NCBI RefSeq assembly: GCF_000308435.1
Contig: NZ_BAFR01000204.1
Coordinates: 101,289-165,288, forward strand
Length of the DNA: 64,000 nucleotides
Reading direction: 5' to 3'
Source of the DNA: Nocardia araoensis NBRC 100135
GTDB taxonomy: Bacteria > Actinomycetota > Actinomycetes > Mycobacteriales > Mycobacteriaceae
Positions 1-7,627 of this stretch are shown here, in pieces (the first letter of the stretch is position 1; each line of letters begins with the position of its first letter). Under the pieces are notes generated by a model. That model was given only the letters and a program-made list of their open reading frames with translations, did no database searches and was not told where the DNA came from. Position numbers and translations under genes: made by a program.

Positions 1-227
1 AACCGCAGGCGCCAGGCGGCCTGTTCGCGCTCGCGCTCGGTGATCTTGCCGCTGCTCACGCCGCGATCGAGGGACCGGAGGATGCGTGCGCGGCCCGCCG
101 CGGCCAGTTCCCGGGTCTGCTCGTACACCAGTACGTCGACGTGCGCCCTGGCACACACCTCCGCGATTCCCGCGCCCATCTGGCCGGCGCCGATGATGCC
201 GACGCGTTGGATCTTTTCGCTGCTCAC
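1..227 (-). CDS. fadB2: 3-hydroxyacyl-CoA dehydrogenase, N-terminal part (runs off the window)
   Basis: The first 75 codons are present; the rest lies left of position 1. The N-terminus has a Rossmann NAD-binding motif (VGIIGAGQMGAGIAEVCA, residues 8-25), followed by an acidic end of beta-2 and a helix, as in 3-hydroxybutyryl-CoA dehydrogenases that oxidise 3-hydroxyacyl-CoA with NAD(P). The GTG start at 227 has a good AGGAG ribosome site 5-9 bases upstream. It follows isocitrate lyase on the same strand, the same gene order as icl1-fadB2 in mycobacteria, which supports the symbol and a role in fatty-acid or acetate/butyrate carbon use. The specificity cannot be judged from the fragment. Confidence 0.85.
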   Translation of the reverse strand, partial: MSSEKIQRVGIIGAGQMGAGIAEVCARAHVDVLVYEQTRELAAAGRARILRSLDRGVSSGKITEREREQAAWRLR

Positions 228-325
228 GTCCCGCTCCTGCTGGGTTGTCTGGCTCTGGGGTGGCTGGTCTGCGAAGGTGTCGCTCCGGTGTGAGCGCGCC
301 CTTCGATGGTCCAAGGTATAGGGAT

Positions 326-359
326 GCCCTCCCCGCCGGGGCTGTTCAGCGGGGAGGGC
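326..359. other. Intercistronic hairpin between aceA and fadB2
   Basis: A perfect 11-bp inverted repeat (GCCCTCCCCGC at 326-336, GCGGGGAGGGC at 349-359) with a 12-nt loop lies about 100 bases upstream of the fadB2 start and 115 bases downstream of the aceA stop. No T-run follows on either strand, so it is not a classical intrinsic terminator. It may act as an RNA processing, stability or partial termination site that sets the aceA:fadB2 ratio. Confidence 0.6.
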
Positions 360-473
360 AGTACACCCCTACCGGAGTAGAGGATTGTCGGTCTTCACGT
401 CGGGAACCTCACTTCCCTGGTGACCACCTGATGTGTTTTTCGAACGGCCGCGACGAGGCACGGCCGTTACGAC

Positions 474-1763
<1,290 letters not shown>

Positions 1764-1834
1764 CTGTGACTCCACTTCTTCGTTCGGTGCTGCCGCCGGT
1801 CGAGCTACGAAGCAGCTCGTACTGCTGGAGCGGC

Positions 1835-1987
1835 AATTTGCAGGCTTGCTAGGCCCTTGGGGTGTACTTCCACACGATGGCACACGAAGAAATAGCCGTC
1901 TACCTGTTGTTAGTGTGAATCTAAGCTAGGTTTTCCACCCTCTTTGCTAACCCTGCAAAATTTGCCCTCGAATTGCAGCAGTGCAAT
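1835..1987 (-). promoter_or_regulatory. aceA upstream region with RamB/PrpR-like boxes
   Basis: Upstream of aceA lie several related boxes: AATTTGCAGG (1835-1844), TTTGCTAA (1943-1950), the dyad GCAAA-A-TTTGC (1955-1965), and the perfect dyad ATTGCA-GCAG-TGCAAT (1972-1987). RamB of Corynebacterium and PrpR of Mycobacterium are known to bind TTTGC-AA type sequences at glyoxylate and propionate genes, so these are candidate operators. Apart from these boxes and the repeat field at 2193-2271, no gene is supported between 1764 and 2283. Confidence 0.55.
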
Positions 1988-2192
1988 CTACCGGCCGGTA
2001 GCTCTGACATGGGCTTTTAGCGTAACGCTCGTACTGTTAGCGATCGACGAGCGGTCCCCCTTACCCCGGTGCCGCCATTCCCAACTGTGAGGACCTTCAC
2101 AAGCTCGCTGTGGCCTACACCACCTCTCGATCACAGGCTCCGATCGCCCGGCCTCCCTCGGTTTTCCGCGATCCCTCCACCCGCCCACCTGC

Positions 2193-2271
2193 CATGCGCG
2201 CTCCGCCCCCATGCGCGCTTTCCAGCCACCCGCAGCCACCCTCATCTGCGCTTCCCAGCCCCATGCGCGCT
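2193..2271. repeat. Cluster of CATGCGCGCT repeats
   Basis: The decamer CATGCGCGCT occurs at 2193-2202, 2210-2219 and 2262-2271, with a one-change variant CATCTGCGCT at 2243-2252. Two of the copies extend into CCCATGCGCGCTT. The copies are unevenly spaced (17, 33 and 19 bases), so this is not a simple tandem array. It lies just downstream of a small-gene operon on the minus strand and far upstream of aceA. Function unknown. Confidence 0.6.
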
Positions 2272-2283
2272 TCCCGACAACCG

Positions 2284-2640
2284 TCAGTCGGATTTCTCGG
2301 ACCATCCCCCTAGCCCGTGCCGTCGCGCGGAGTCCGGCGTGATGCGCCCGGCCGCGATCAACGCCGCGAAGGCGGCGCGTTTGCGGGGACAGTCGTGTTC
2401 ACGATGCAACTGCATCGCGCGATGAGCGTCCGCGAGCGTCAATGTTCGCCCCGGCCGGTTACACGTCCACGCCTCAGGCCAGGCCACCGGCCGCAACGAA
2501 CAACGGGTTCGGGCGGCCCCGCGCGTGGGGCCGGGACGGCGCGGCCGGGCGATCGGCCAGACACACGCGATCCCGACCGCGGCGAACGCGCCACTCCCGA
2601 CCACGGCGAGAACGCTGTGCACTATATGCCAGACGCCCAC
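2284..2640 (-). CDS. Small putative membrane protein of unknown function
   Basis: From the GTG at 2640, with GGAAGG upstream, this encodes about 118 residues and overlaps the preceding gene by 19 nt. The N-terminus holds one hydrophobic segment (about residues 5-30, IVHSVLAVVGSGAFAAVGIA). A charged linker follows, then a cysteine-containing C-terminal segment with LADAHRAMQLHREHDCPRKR, then RAAFAALIAAGRITPDS. I recall similar C-terminal segments in small Nocardia hypothetical proteins but cannot name a function. It is the last of three overlapping genes transcribed away from the HTH-DUF397 pair. The exact start is uncertain; the C-terminal reading frame is the better supported part. Confidence 0.55.
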   Translation of the reverse strand: MGVWHIVHSVLAVVGSGAFAAVGIACVWPIARPRRPGPTRGAARTRCSLRPVAWPEAWTCNRPGRTLTLADAHRAMQLHREHDCPRKRAAFAALIAAGRITPDSARRHGLGGWSEKSD

Positions 2641-2993
2641 GGCCGCTCGCCTTCCACAGCACCGCCGTTGTCCGCGTCCGCCGGAGACAGCGCCAACTGC
2701 GCGAGCCCGTCGAGCACTTGCCGAAAGGTCGCCACGTTCGGGGCTTCCTCGAGCGCCAGCCCGTGCTCGCTGTTGTCGATAGGGAAAGCGATACCGCGTC
2801 GATGAGCCCGCTCTCGCGGGCTGAGCCGCTGCGGCACGATCCGGCCGCTCTGCACCAGCGTGCAGTAGGCGACCCATTTCCAAGCGCACTGCTCGATCCG
2901 GCAGGCACGATGACGCCGCATCTGCTGGTGCGCCAGTTCGAGATCAGCGGGCGCGCAGACGCGCGGCGGAGCGACGATCACGTGTCGGTTCAT
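2622..2993 (-). CDS. Small conserved hypothetical protein
   Basis: A 123-residue soluble protein with no recognised domain. The central part (LAHQQMRRHRACRIEQCAWK, followed by a hydrophobic stretch and SGRIVPQRLSPRERAHRRGI) has two cysteines in a CRIEQC arrangement that could bind a metal. The C-terminal third is mostly helical (TFRQVLDGLAQLAL). The ATG at 2993 shares one base with the TGA stop of the upstream gene, so the two are translationally coupled. Function unknown; its membership in a compact operon with two other unknown genes suggests a joint role. Confidence 0.7.
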   Translation of the reverse strand: MNRHVIVAPPRVCAPADLELAHQQMRRHRACRIEQCAWKWVAYCTLVQSGRIVPQRLSPRERAHRRGIAFPIDNSEHGLALEEAPNVATFRQVLDGLAQLALSPADADNGGAVEGERPWASGI

Positions 2994-3373
2994 CACGCCG
3001 CCCCCGCTCCGACCCTCGGCCCAGCCTGCGCCGACCGCACCCAAGTGCACTGCGGGCAAACGGTTTCCAGATCGAACCCCGCATCACAGACCAACGCGGG
3101 CTGGTTGTCCACATGCTCGAGATCGAAAACAACGAGCACTTCGATCTCGAGCCCGCCCGCGATCGTGAGCACGTACCCGATCGGATCATCGACATCGACC
3201 GGCGGACGAACCGTGTAGATGTATTGATAGCCGAGCGCGAGAGCATGCCTCTGCACTGCATCGGCATGCCGTGGTGCGTCCGCGCCGGACACGTGATTGC
3301 GAACGAGCCCGATCGCCTTCGGCTTACCACCTACCTCGTTCCGCCGTGAAACGGCGCTACGCGCATCTGCCAT
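2993..3373 (-). CDS. Conserved hypothetical protein, recombinase/resolvase-like fold possible
   Basis: A 126-residue protein, first gene of a three-gene operon. The N-terminal half reads KAIGLVRNHVSGADAPRHADAVQRHALALGYQYIYTVRPP, an alternating strand-helix pattern loosely like serine-recombinase catalytic domains (a strand ending in Arg-Asn, then a helix, then a second strand). No catalytic serine is obvious. The second half includes ALVCDAGFDLETVCPQCTW, with a CPQC pair. The start at 3373 (ATG) gives MADARSAVSRR. The gene is divergent from the HTH regulator at 3618; the region between carries inverted repeats. Homologues of this type accompany HTH-DUF397 pairs in Nocardia as far as I recall, but the function is unknown. 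Confidence 0.7.
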   Translation of the reverse strand: MADARSAVSRRNEVGGKPKAIGLVRNHVSGADAPRHADAVQRHALALGYQYIYTVRPPVDVDDPIGYVLTIAGGLEIEVLVVFDLEHVDNQPALVCDAGFDLETVCPQCTWVRSAQAGPRVGAGAA

Positions 3374-3506
3374 GGTGCCCCCAGAACCTCGTCGATGTAT
3401 TGACTTCGGGGCGTCCGGATGACCAGCAGTTCCAGGATGTTTCGGTATGGATGACACCCGAACGCTGTGATCCAGCACACCATCACCCGATACAATGAAT
3501 CGAGCT

Positions 3507-3559
3507 GATCTGGGATTCCCAAGTGAACTCGTCCCAACTCGCAGGATCGGTCCCAGATC
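3507..3559. promoter_or_regulatory. Inverted repeats in the divergent promoter region
   Basis: GATCTGGGA (3507-3515) and TCCCAGATC (3551-3559) form a perfect 9-bp inverted repeat with a 35-bp spacer. Inside lies a second small dyad, TGGGA-T-TCCCA (3511-3521). They sit between the HTH gene and the divergent three-gene operon and could be the operator through which the HTH protein acts. This is an inference from position only. Confidence 0.4.
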
Positions 3560-3617
3560 GCGGTTGCGGAGCGTTCCAACTCCGCCTTCCATCAATCCCG
3601 AATCTGCAGGGGGTGCA

Positions 3618-4511
3618 ATGAACTCGACTGGGGAAGACGAGGCCTCAACCCTGCCCAGGCGACAGCTTGGGCGGTTTCTTCGCGAGACGCGTGAGGGACA
3701 GGGGCTCGCAATCGACCAAGCCGCGAAGCTGGCCGAACTGAGCAAGAGCGGACTGCACCGCATCGAGACAGCGCAAGTAGCCAAAGTGAAGATTCGCGAG
3801 GTCAAAGCCCTCTGCGAGGTCTACGGTGTGAACCCCCCGGACACTCGCCGCGCGGTGGAACTCGCCGAACAAGCGCAACTCAAGGGCTGGTACACGGCTT
3901 TCGGGGGCCTGTTCACCGACACCTTCAATATGTACGTCGGACTCGAGGCGTCTGCACGTCGACTGGTCATTTATCACGAGCAGATTCCAGGGCTACTGCA
4001 AACGGCCTCCTATGCGCGAGCGGTGATCAGCGCGTTCTACGCGGATGACGCACCGGAACACATCGATCGGCGCGTAGAACTTCGAATGAAGAGGCAGGCG
4101 ATCGTCACTCGCAAGTCTCGCCCCCTCGAGCTGGAGGTTTTGCTGCACGAATCGGCGCTGCACCGGGTCATCGGTTGTCCGCGAGTCATGGCGGCTCAGC
4201 TGCGGCATCTGGCCGAGATGAGCAAGCTGCCGAATGTCACCGTGCGCGTGCACCCATATACCGCTGGCATGGTTTGGGGCATCCTGCACGGCCAGTTCGT
4301 TGTCCTCGACTTCGGCGTCGATCACAAGGGACGACCTGCAGAGCCGCCGATCGTCTTCCTCGAAGGCGGCCCAAGTGCGGACGTTTACCTCGAAAAGACG
4401 GACGAAGTGCGGAAGTACTATGAACTCGCTGCGGCCATCCGGACGTCGTCGCTGGATGAAACCAGATCGCGAGACCTGCTGAGGCGGGTAGCAAGGAGCT
4501 ACGAGGCGTGA
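3618..4511 (+). CDS. XRE-family HTH regulator with DUF5753
   Basis: A 297-residue DNA-binding protein. Residues about 15-75 form an XRE-type helix-turn-helix (LGRFLRETREGQGLAIDQAA, then AELSKSGLHRIETAQ). A DUF5753 domain follows, recognisable by LVIYHEQIPGLLQTASYARA, RQAIVTRKSRPLELEVLLHE, and the VIGCPRVMAAQLRHLAEMSK to VRVHPYTAG stretch. The open frame runs upstream to 3495, but the ATG at 3618 is preceded by an AGGGGG ribosome site and starts the recognisable domain. Its GTGA overlap with the DUF397 gene couples the two. Such HTH-DUF397 pairs are very common in Streptomyces (BldB/AbaA-like contexts) and Nocardia; targets are usually unknown. Confidence 0.9.
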   Translation: MNSTGEDEASTLPRRQLGRFLRETREGQGLAIDQAAKLAELSKSGLHRIETAQVAKVKIREVKALCEVYGVNPPDTRRAVELAEQAQLKGWYTAFGGLFTDTFNMYVGLEASARRLVIYHEQIPGLLQTASYARAVISAFYADDAPEHIDRRVELRMKRQAIVTRKSRPLELEVLLHESALHRVIGCPRVMAAQLRHLAEMSKLPNVTVRVHPYTAGMVWGILHGQFVVLDFGVDHKGRPAEPPIVFLEGGPSADVYLEKTDEVRKYYELAAAIRTSSLDETRSRDLLRRVARSYEA

Positions 4512-4720
4512 AGACCGACCTATCCGGGGGGAAGTGGTTCAAAAGCAGCCACAGCGAGAGCGGGGGCCAATGTGTCGAGGTCGCCTGGCTGGGCAATACC
4601 CATGTCGGCATCCGCGACTCCAAGAAATCCACTGGCCCGGCCCTAGTCTTCACACTTGGCGAGTGGGACGCCTTTACTGCAGCCGTTCGACACGGACAGT
4701 TCAGCCGGCCAGCCGGATAG
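4508..4720 (+). CDS. DUF397 domain protein
   Basis: A 70-residue single-domain DUF397 protein: W-F-K-S-S-H-S-(E/S)-x-G-G-Q-C-V-E-V-A near the start, then HVGIRDSKKSTGPALVFTLGEWDAF. The GTG start overlaps the TGA of the HTH gene by four bases. DUF397 proteins are the small partners of XRE/DUF5753 regulators and are thought to modulate them; this is family knowledge, not visible here. The palindromic repeat copy at 4735 begins 14 bases after its stop. Confidence 0.92.
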   Translation: MKTDLSGGKWFKSSHSESGGQCVEVAWLGNTHVGIRDSKKSTGPALVFTLGEWDAFTAAVRHGQFSRPAG

Positions 4721-4734
4721 CAGCTCCGGACGAC

Positions 4735-4800
4735 CGCCACGAGTGGCACATGAGCGAGAGCCCTTCTCGCGTTTGCCGCAGGCTTGTGCCACTCGTGGCG
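4735..4800. repeat. Dispersed palindromic element, copy 1
   Basis: A 66-bp element with perfect 16-bp ends (CGCCACGAGTGGCACA at 4735-4750 and its complement at 4785-4800) and an inner hairpin GCGAGA-N5-TCTCGC (4754-4770). The interior contains CTCGCGTTTGCCGCAG, shared with copies at 12165 and 41174. It lies between the convergent stops of the DUF397 gene (4720) and hsdM (4809) and may act as a bidirectional terminator or a REP-like element. Confidence 0.85.
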
Positions 4801-4808
4801 AGAGATGG

Positions 4809-6302
4809 TCAATCCCTGAAGATTACAGGTGCGGCACCCGGCTCCAATGCGGAGGCGATCGCCTCGAACTCGGCAAGGGCGGCGGTCAGGTCTTCGACGA
4901 TCTCGCGGGCGATGATCTCTGGTGCCGGCAGGTTGTCGCTGTCTTCGAGCGAGTCGTCACGCAGCCAGGTGATGTTGAGGTTGGTTTTGTCACGGGCGCA
5001 GATTTCGTCATAGGTGAACGACTTCCAGCGCTCCGACTCGACACGCTCGGCGCGGTCCTTGCCAGGCAGGTAAGCGGAGACGAAGTCATCGAGGTGGTGT
5101 CTACGTAGCGGGTTCTGCTTGAGGGTGAAGTGCTGGTTGGTGCGCAGGTCGTACACCCACAATCTGCTGGTCCAGGGCTCTTCGGCCGCGGGCTTTTTGT
5201 CGAAGAACAACACGTTGGCGTTGACATTCTGGGCGTAGAAGATGCCGGTCGGCAACCGCAGGATGGTGTGCAGGTCGAAATCGTTCAGCAGCTTCCGCCG
5301 CAGGGTCTCACCAGCACCGCCCTCGAACAACACATTGTCGGGCAACACAACGGCGGCACGGCCGTTCATGTCGAGGATCGTCATGATGTGCTGCAGGAAG
5401 TTGAGCTGCTTATTACTCGTGGTGACAACAAAATCCGAACGCTCGATCTCGCGATCCTCCCGGACCTCCCGCCCATCAGCCCCGACCATCGTCAGTGACG
5501 ACTTGCGTCCGAAAGGCGGATTCGACAGTACGATGCTCCACCTCTGCCCGGGATCGGCGATAAGAGCATCTCGGACCTCGATGAGGGAATCACCGTTCGG
5601 GGTGCCGATTCCGTGCAGCAACAAATTCATTGCGGCCAGGCGAGCCGTACCGTCGACCAGCTCGAACCCGGTGGCGAAATCGTCACGCAGATGGGCACGC
5701 TTGGCCGGTGTGAGGTTTTCGGCGCCGCGGGAGGCATGTTCGTGAGCGACAAGCAGGAAGCCACCGGTGCCGCAGGCCGGATCAACAACGGTGTCGGTGG
5801 GCTTCGGGTCGATGACATCGACGATTCCGGTGATCAACTCGCGCGGGGTGAAGTACTGCCCCGCGCCGGAGCCCTTGTCGGAAGCACCCTTGGAAAGCAA
5901 CTCCTCGTAAGCATCCCCCTTGAGATCGGTGCCGGATGCAGACCAGTTCTCCCGATCAATGAGGTCGACGATGAGCCTCTTCAGTTTCGCCGGATCCTGA
6001 ATCCGATTCTGTGCCTTGCGAAAGATCGTGCCCAGCGTGCCGGGCTGCTCCGCCAGACCCACCAGAATCTGCGTGTAAGCCACCTCGAGCGCGGTGCCTT
6101 CGGCATCCAACAGCTTCTGCCAGGAGTATTCTGCCGGAACGACCCGCTGGGGATTCAGCCTGCGAGTTTCTCTCTCGTGCGCCATCTTCAAGAACAGCAG
6201 GTAGGTGAGCTGCTCGGTGTACTCGATGACGCCCACGCCATCATCCCTCAGGACGTGGCAGTAGGACCACAGTTTTTCTACAAGGCGGCGGGACTCGGTC
6301 AT
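4809..6302 (-). CDS. hsdM: Type I restriction-modification system, DNA methyltransferase (M) subunit
   Basis: A 497-residue N6-adenine methyltransferase. It has an N-terminal HsdM helical domain (residues 1-145), then the SAM-binding motif I DPACGTGGFL (174-183), preceded by QYFTP (149-153), and the catalytic motif IV NPPF (261-264). It modifies adenine in the site chosen by HsdS and forms the M2S methylase and the R2M2S nuclease. It is the last gene of the hsdR-hsdS-hsdM transcript, 86 bp after hsdS. The stop lies 8 bp from the palindromic element. Base composition is visibly less GC-rich than in the metabolic neighbours, typical for exchanged defence genes. Confidence 0.96.
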   Translation of the reverse strand: MTESRRLVEKLWSYCHVLRDDGVGVIEYTEQLTYLLFLKMAHERETRRLNPQRVVPAEYSWQKLLDAEGTALEVAYTQILVGLAEQPGTLGTIFRKAQNRIQDPAKLKRLIVDLIDRENWSASGTDLKGDAYEELLSKGASDKGSGAGQYFTPRELITGIVDVIDPKPTDTVVDPACGTGGFLLVAHEHASRGAENLTPAKRAHLRDDFATGFELVDGTARLAAMNLLLHGIGTPNGDSLIEVRDALIADPGQRWSIVLSNPPFGRKSSLTMVGADGREVREDREIERSDFVVTTSNKQLNFLQHIMTILDMNGRAAVVLPDNVLFEGGAGETLRRKLLNDFDLHTILRLPTGIFYAQNVNANVLFFDKKPAAEEPWTSRLWVYDLRTNQHFTLKQNPLRRHHLDDFVSAYLPGKDRAERVESERWKSFTYDEICARDKTNLNITWLRDDSLEDSDNLPAPEIIAREIVEDLTAALAEFEAIASALEPGAAPVIFRD

Positions 6303-6388
6303 AATTGAACAGTCTCCCAGGTACTAGATGCCGATCAGGCGACACGCTGGCCGCCGGAGGATGGAATACAGCCAGAGCCTGCTGGTGG

Positions 6389-7627
6389 TTACGCGAGGAT
6401 CAGTTCCGCTGCTGCGGCGAAGTCCGAGTTGTGACCGGACAGTCGGCCCGAGAAGGCGGCAGTGAGGAGCGCATGGCGAAGGGCATCTGCGTGGGCGATT
6501 GCAGTCTTCCGATGCCGATCGAGTCGAGCAACTGCTACGCGGAGGCCGTAAACCCGCTTCACGAGCGCAACCTGATCCCCCATGCTGGGTAGTGGGAGTT
6601 GCACGGCTCCGAGGTCTCTTTGATTGACCTTAAATATGCCAGCCGTGGTTCGTGCGATATTCTCGATCTGCTTCCGCACCATCGGGGAATTCCACACAAG
6701 CGCGAGATACTCGGCTGATATTTTGCTGACATCGGGGCGAGCCCGAACCAAAGTATCGGGGAACGCAACTGGATCGGGAGTTTGATCGACGAGACCACCC
6801 CGACCAACTAGGCGAAGGCTTCCATTGCCGCGCGAAATCAAAAAGTCGCCGCGCTGCACCAGCCAACGCTGGGCTTCATTTTGTGTCCACGCGCCATCTT
6901 TGCGTTCACTCAGATCGATTCGGTCCCCCTGAAGGGCGGTGAGACGCAGGACCGGGAATCCACCTTCAAGAGACGGAACCGACCGCCCGTTCGCCAGCGG
7001 TACTGTAAGAAGGCCTGCGAGCGGGCATAGCGAGAAACTGATGTCTTCGAGTGCGGAACTGAGCAGCCGCTCATGCAGTCTTTCGGTACGGGATGCCGCT
7101 GTAGCTAGATATCCGCAGCCCGCGTCGATATGGGAGAGGTAATCTTCGAGGACTTGGACAATACGATACTGTTCAGCGAGAGATGGAAGCGGAACAGGTA
7201 CTTGGCGAAGTTTTTGTTGAGGAAGGTGCGCAATCGCGGAACCGGTCGACAGGCTCGCGAGAGTACCATTGCGTGAATAGTATTCGAGCAAGTAGCGCAA
7301 GTACCGAGTATCGAGAGCCGCGCTGGGGCGTACTCGGTGAAGCGCTTTCTGGTAGGCGAGGTACTCGGTACGACCGTGCCAAATCGCACAGCGTCCAACT
7401 TCGCCGCCCTCGCACACAAGAAGATCGCCTTCCTCCACGGCGAAACGCTCACGTTCCTCGTCTGCCATTTCCATCGTTAGGAGGTCCGAAGTGTCGATCC
7501 GGCCCCACTGAACGTTGATGTTGCGGAGATAAGGAACGTGCGGCAGCCCTTGAGATTTGCCATTATCGAGCATCTTGCCGAGAGCCGTGTCTGCCACCTC
7601 GCCCAGCGCAACAATCGGCCAATTCAC
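6389..7627 (-). CDS. hsdS: Type I restriction-modification system, specificity (S) subunit
   Basis: A 412-residue HsdS with the usual two target-recognition domains, each followed by a conserved helix. TRD1 runs to LPSLAEQYRIVQVLEDYLSH (about residues 150-170). TRD2 ends in LPLPSMGDQVALVKRVYGLR (about 345-365), followed by the coiled-coil helix and a KTAIAHADALRHALLTAAF tail. The two halves show the internal repeat expected of a complete bipartite S protein. The GTG start overlaps the hsdR stop by four bases. The recognised DNA sequence cannot be predicted by eye. The gene is intact and low in GC relative to its surroundings. Confidence 0.95.
   Translation of the reverse strand: MNWPIVALGEVADTALGKMLDNGKSQGLPHVPYLRNINVQWGRIDTSDLLTMEMADEERERFAVEEGDLLVCEGGEVGRCAIWHGRTEYLAYQKALHRVRPSAALDTRYLRYLLEYYSRNGTLASLSTGSAIAHLPQQKLRQVPVPLPSLAEQYRIVQVLEDYLSHIDAGCGYLATAASRTERLHERLLSSALEDISFSLCPLAGLLTVPLANGRSVPSLEGGFPVLRLTALQGDRIDLSERKDGAWTQNEAQRWLVQRGDFLISRGNGSLRLVGRGGLVDQTPDPVAFPDTLVRARPDVSKISAEYLALVWNSPMVRKQIENIARTTAGIFKVNQRDLGAVQLPLPSMGDQVALVKRVYGLRVAVARLDRHRKTAIAHADALRHALLTAAFSGRLSGHNSDFAAAAELILA

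Noticed and set aside
2310..3218. Plus-strand open frames across the three small minus-strand genes
   Set aside because: The minus strand shows coupled starts and stops with conserved-looking proteins; the plus frames are Arg/Pro-rich shadows.
4735..4800. Palindromic repeats as CRISPR units
   Set aside because: The copies are single and tens of kilobases apart, with no spacer array or cas genes.
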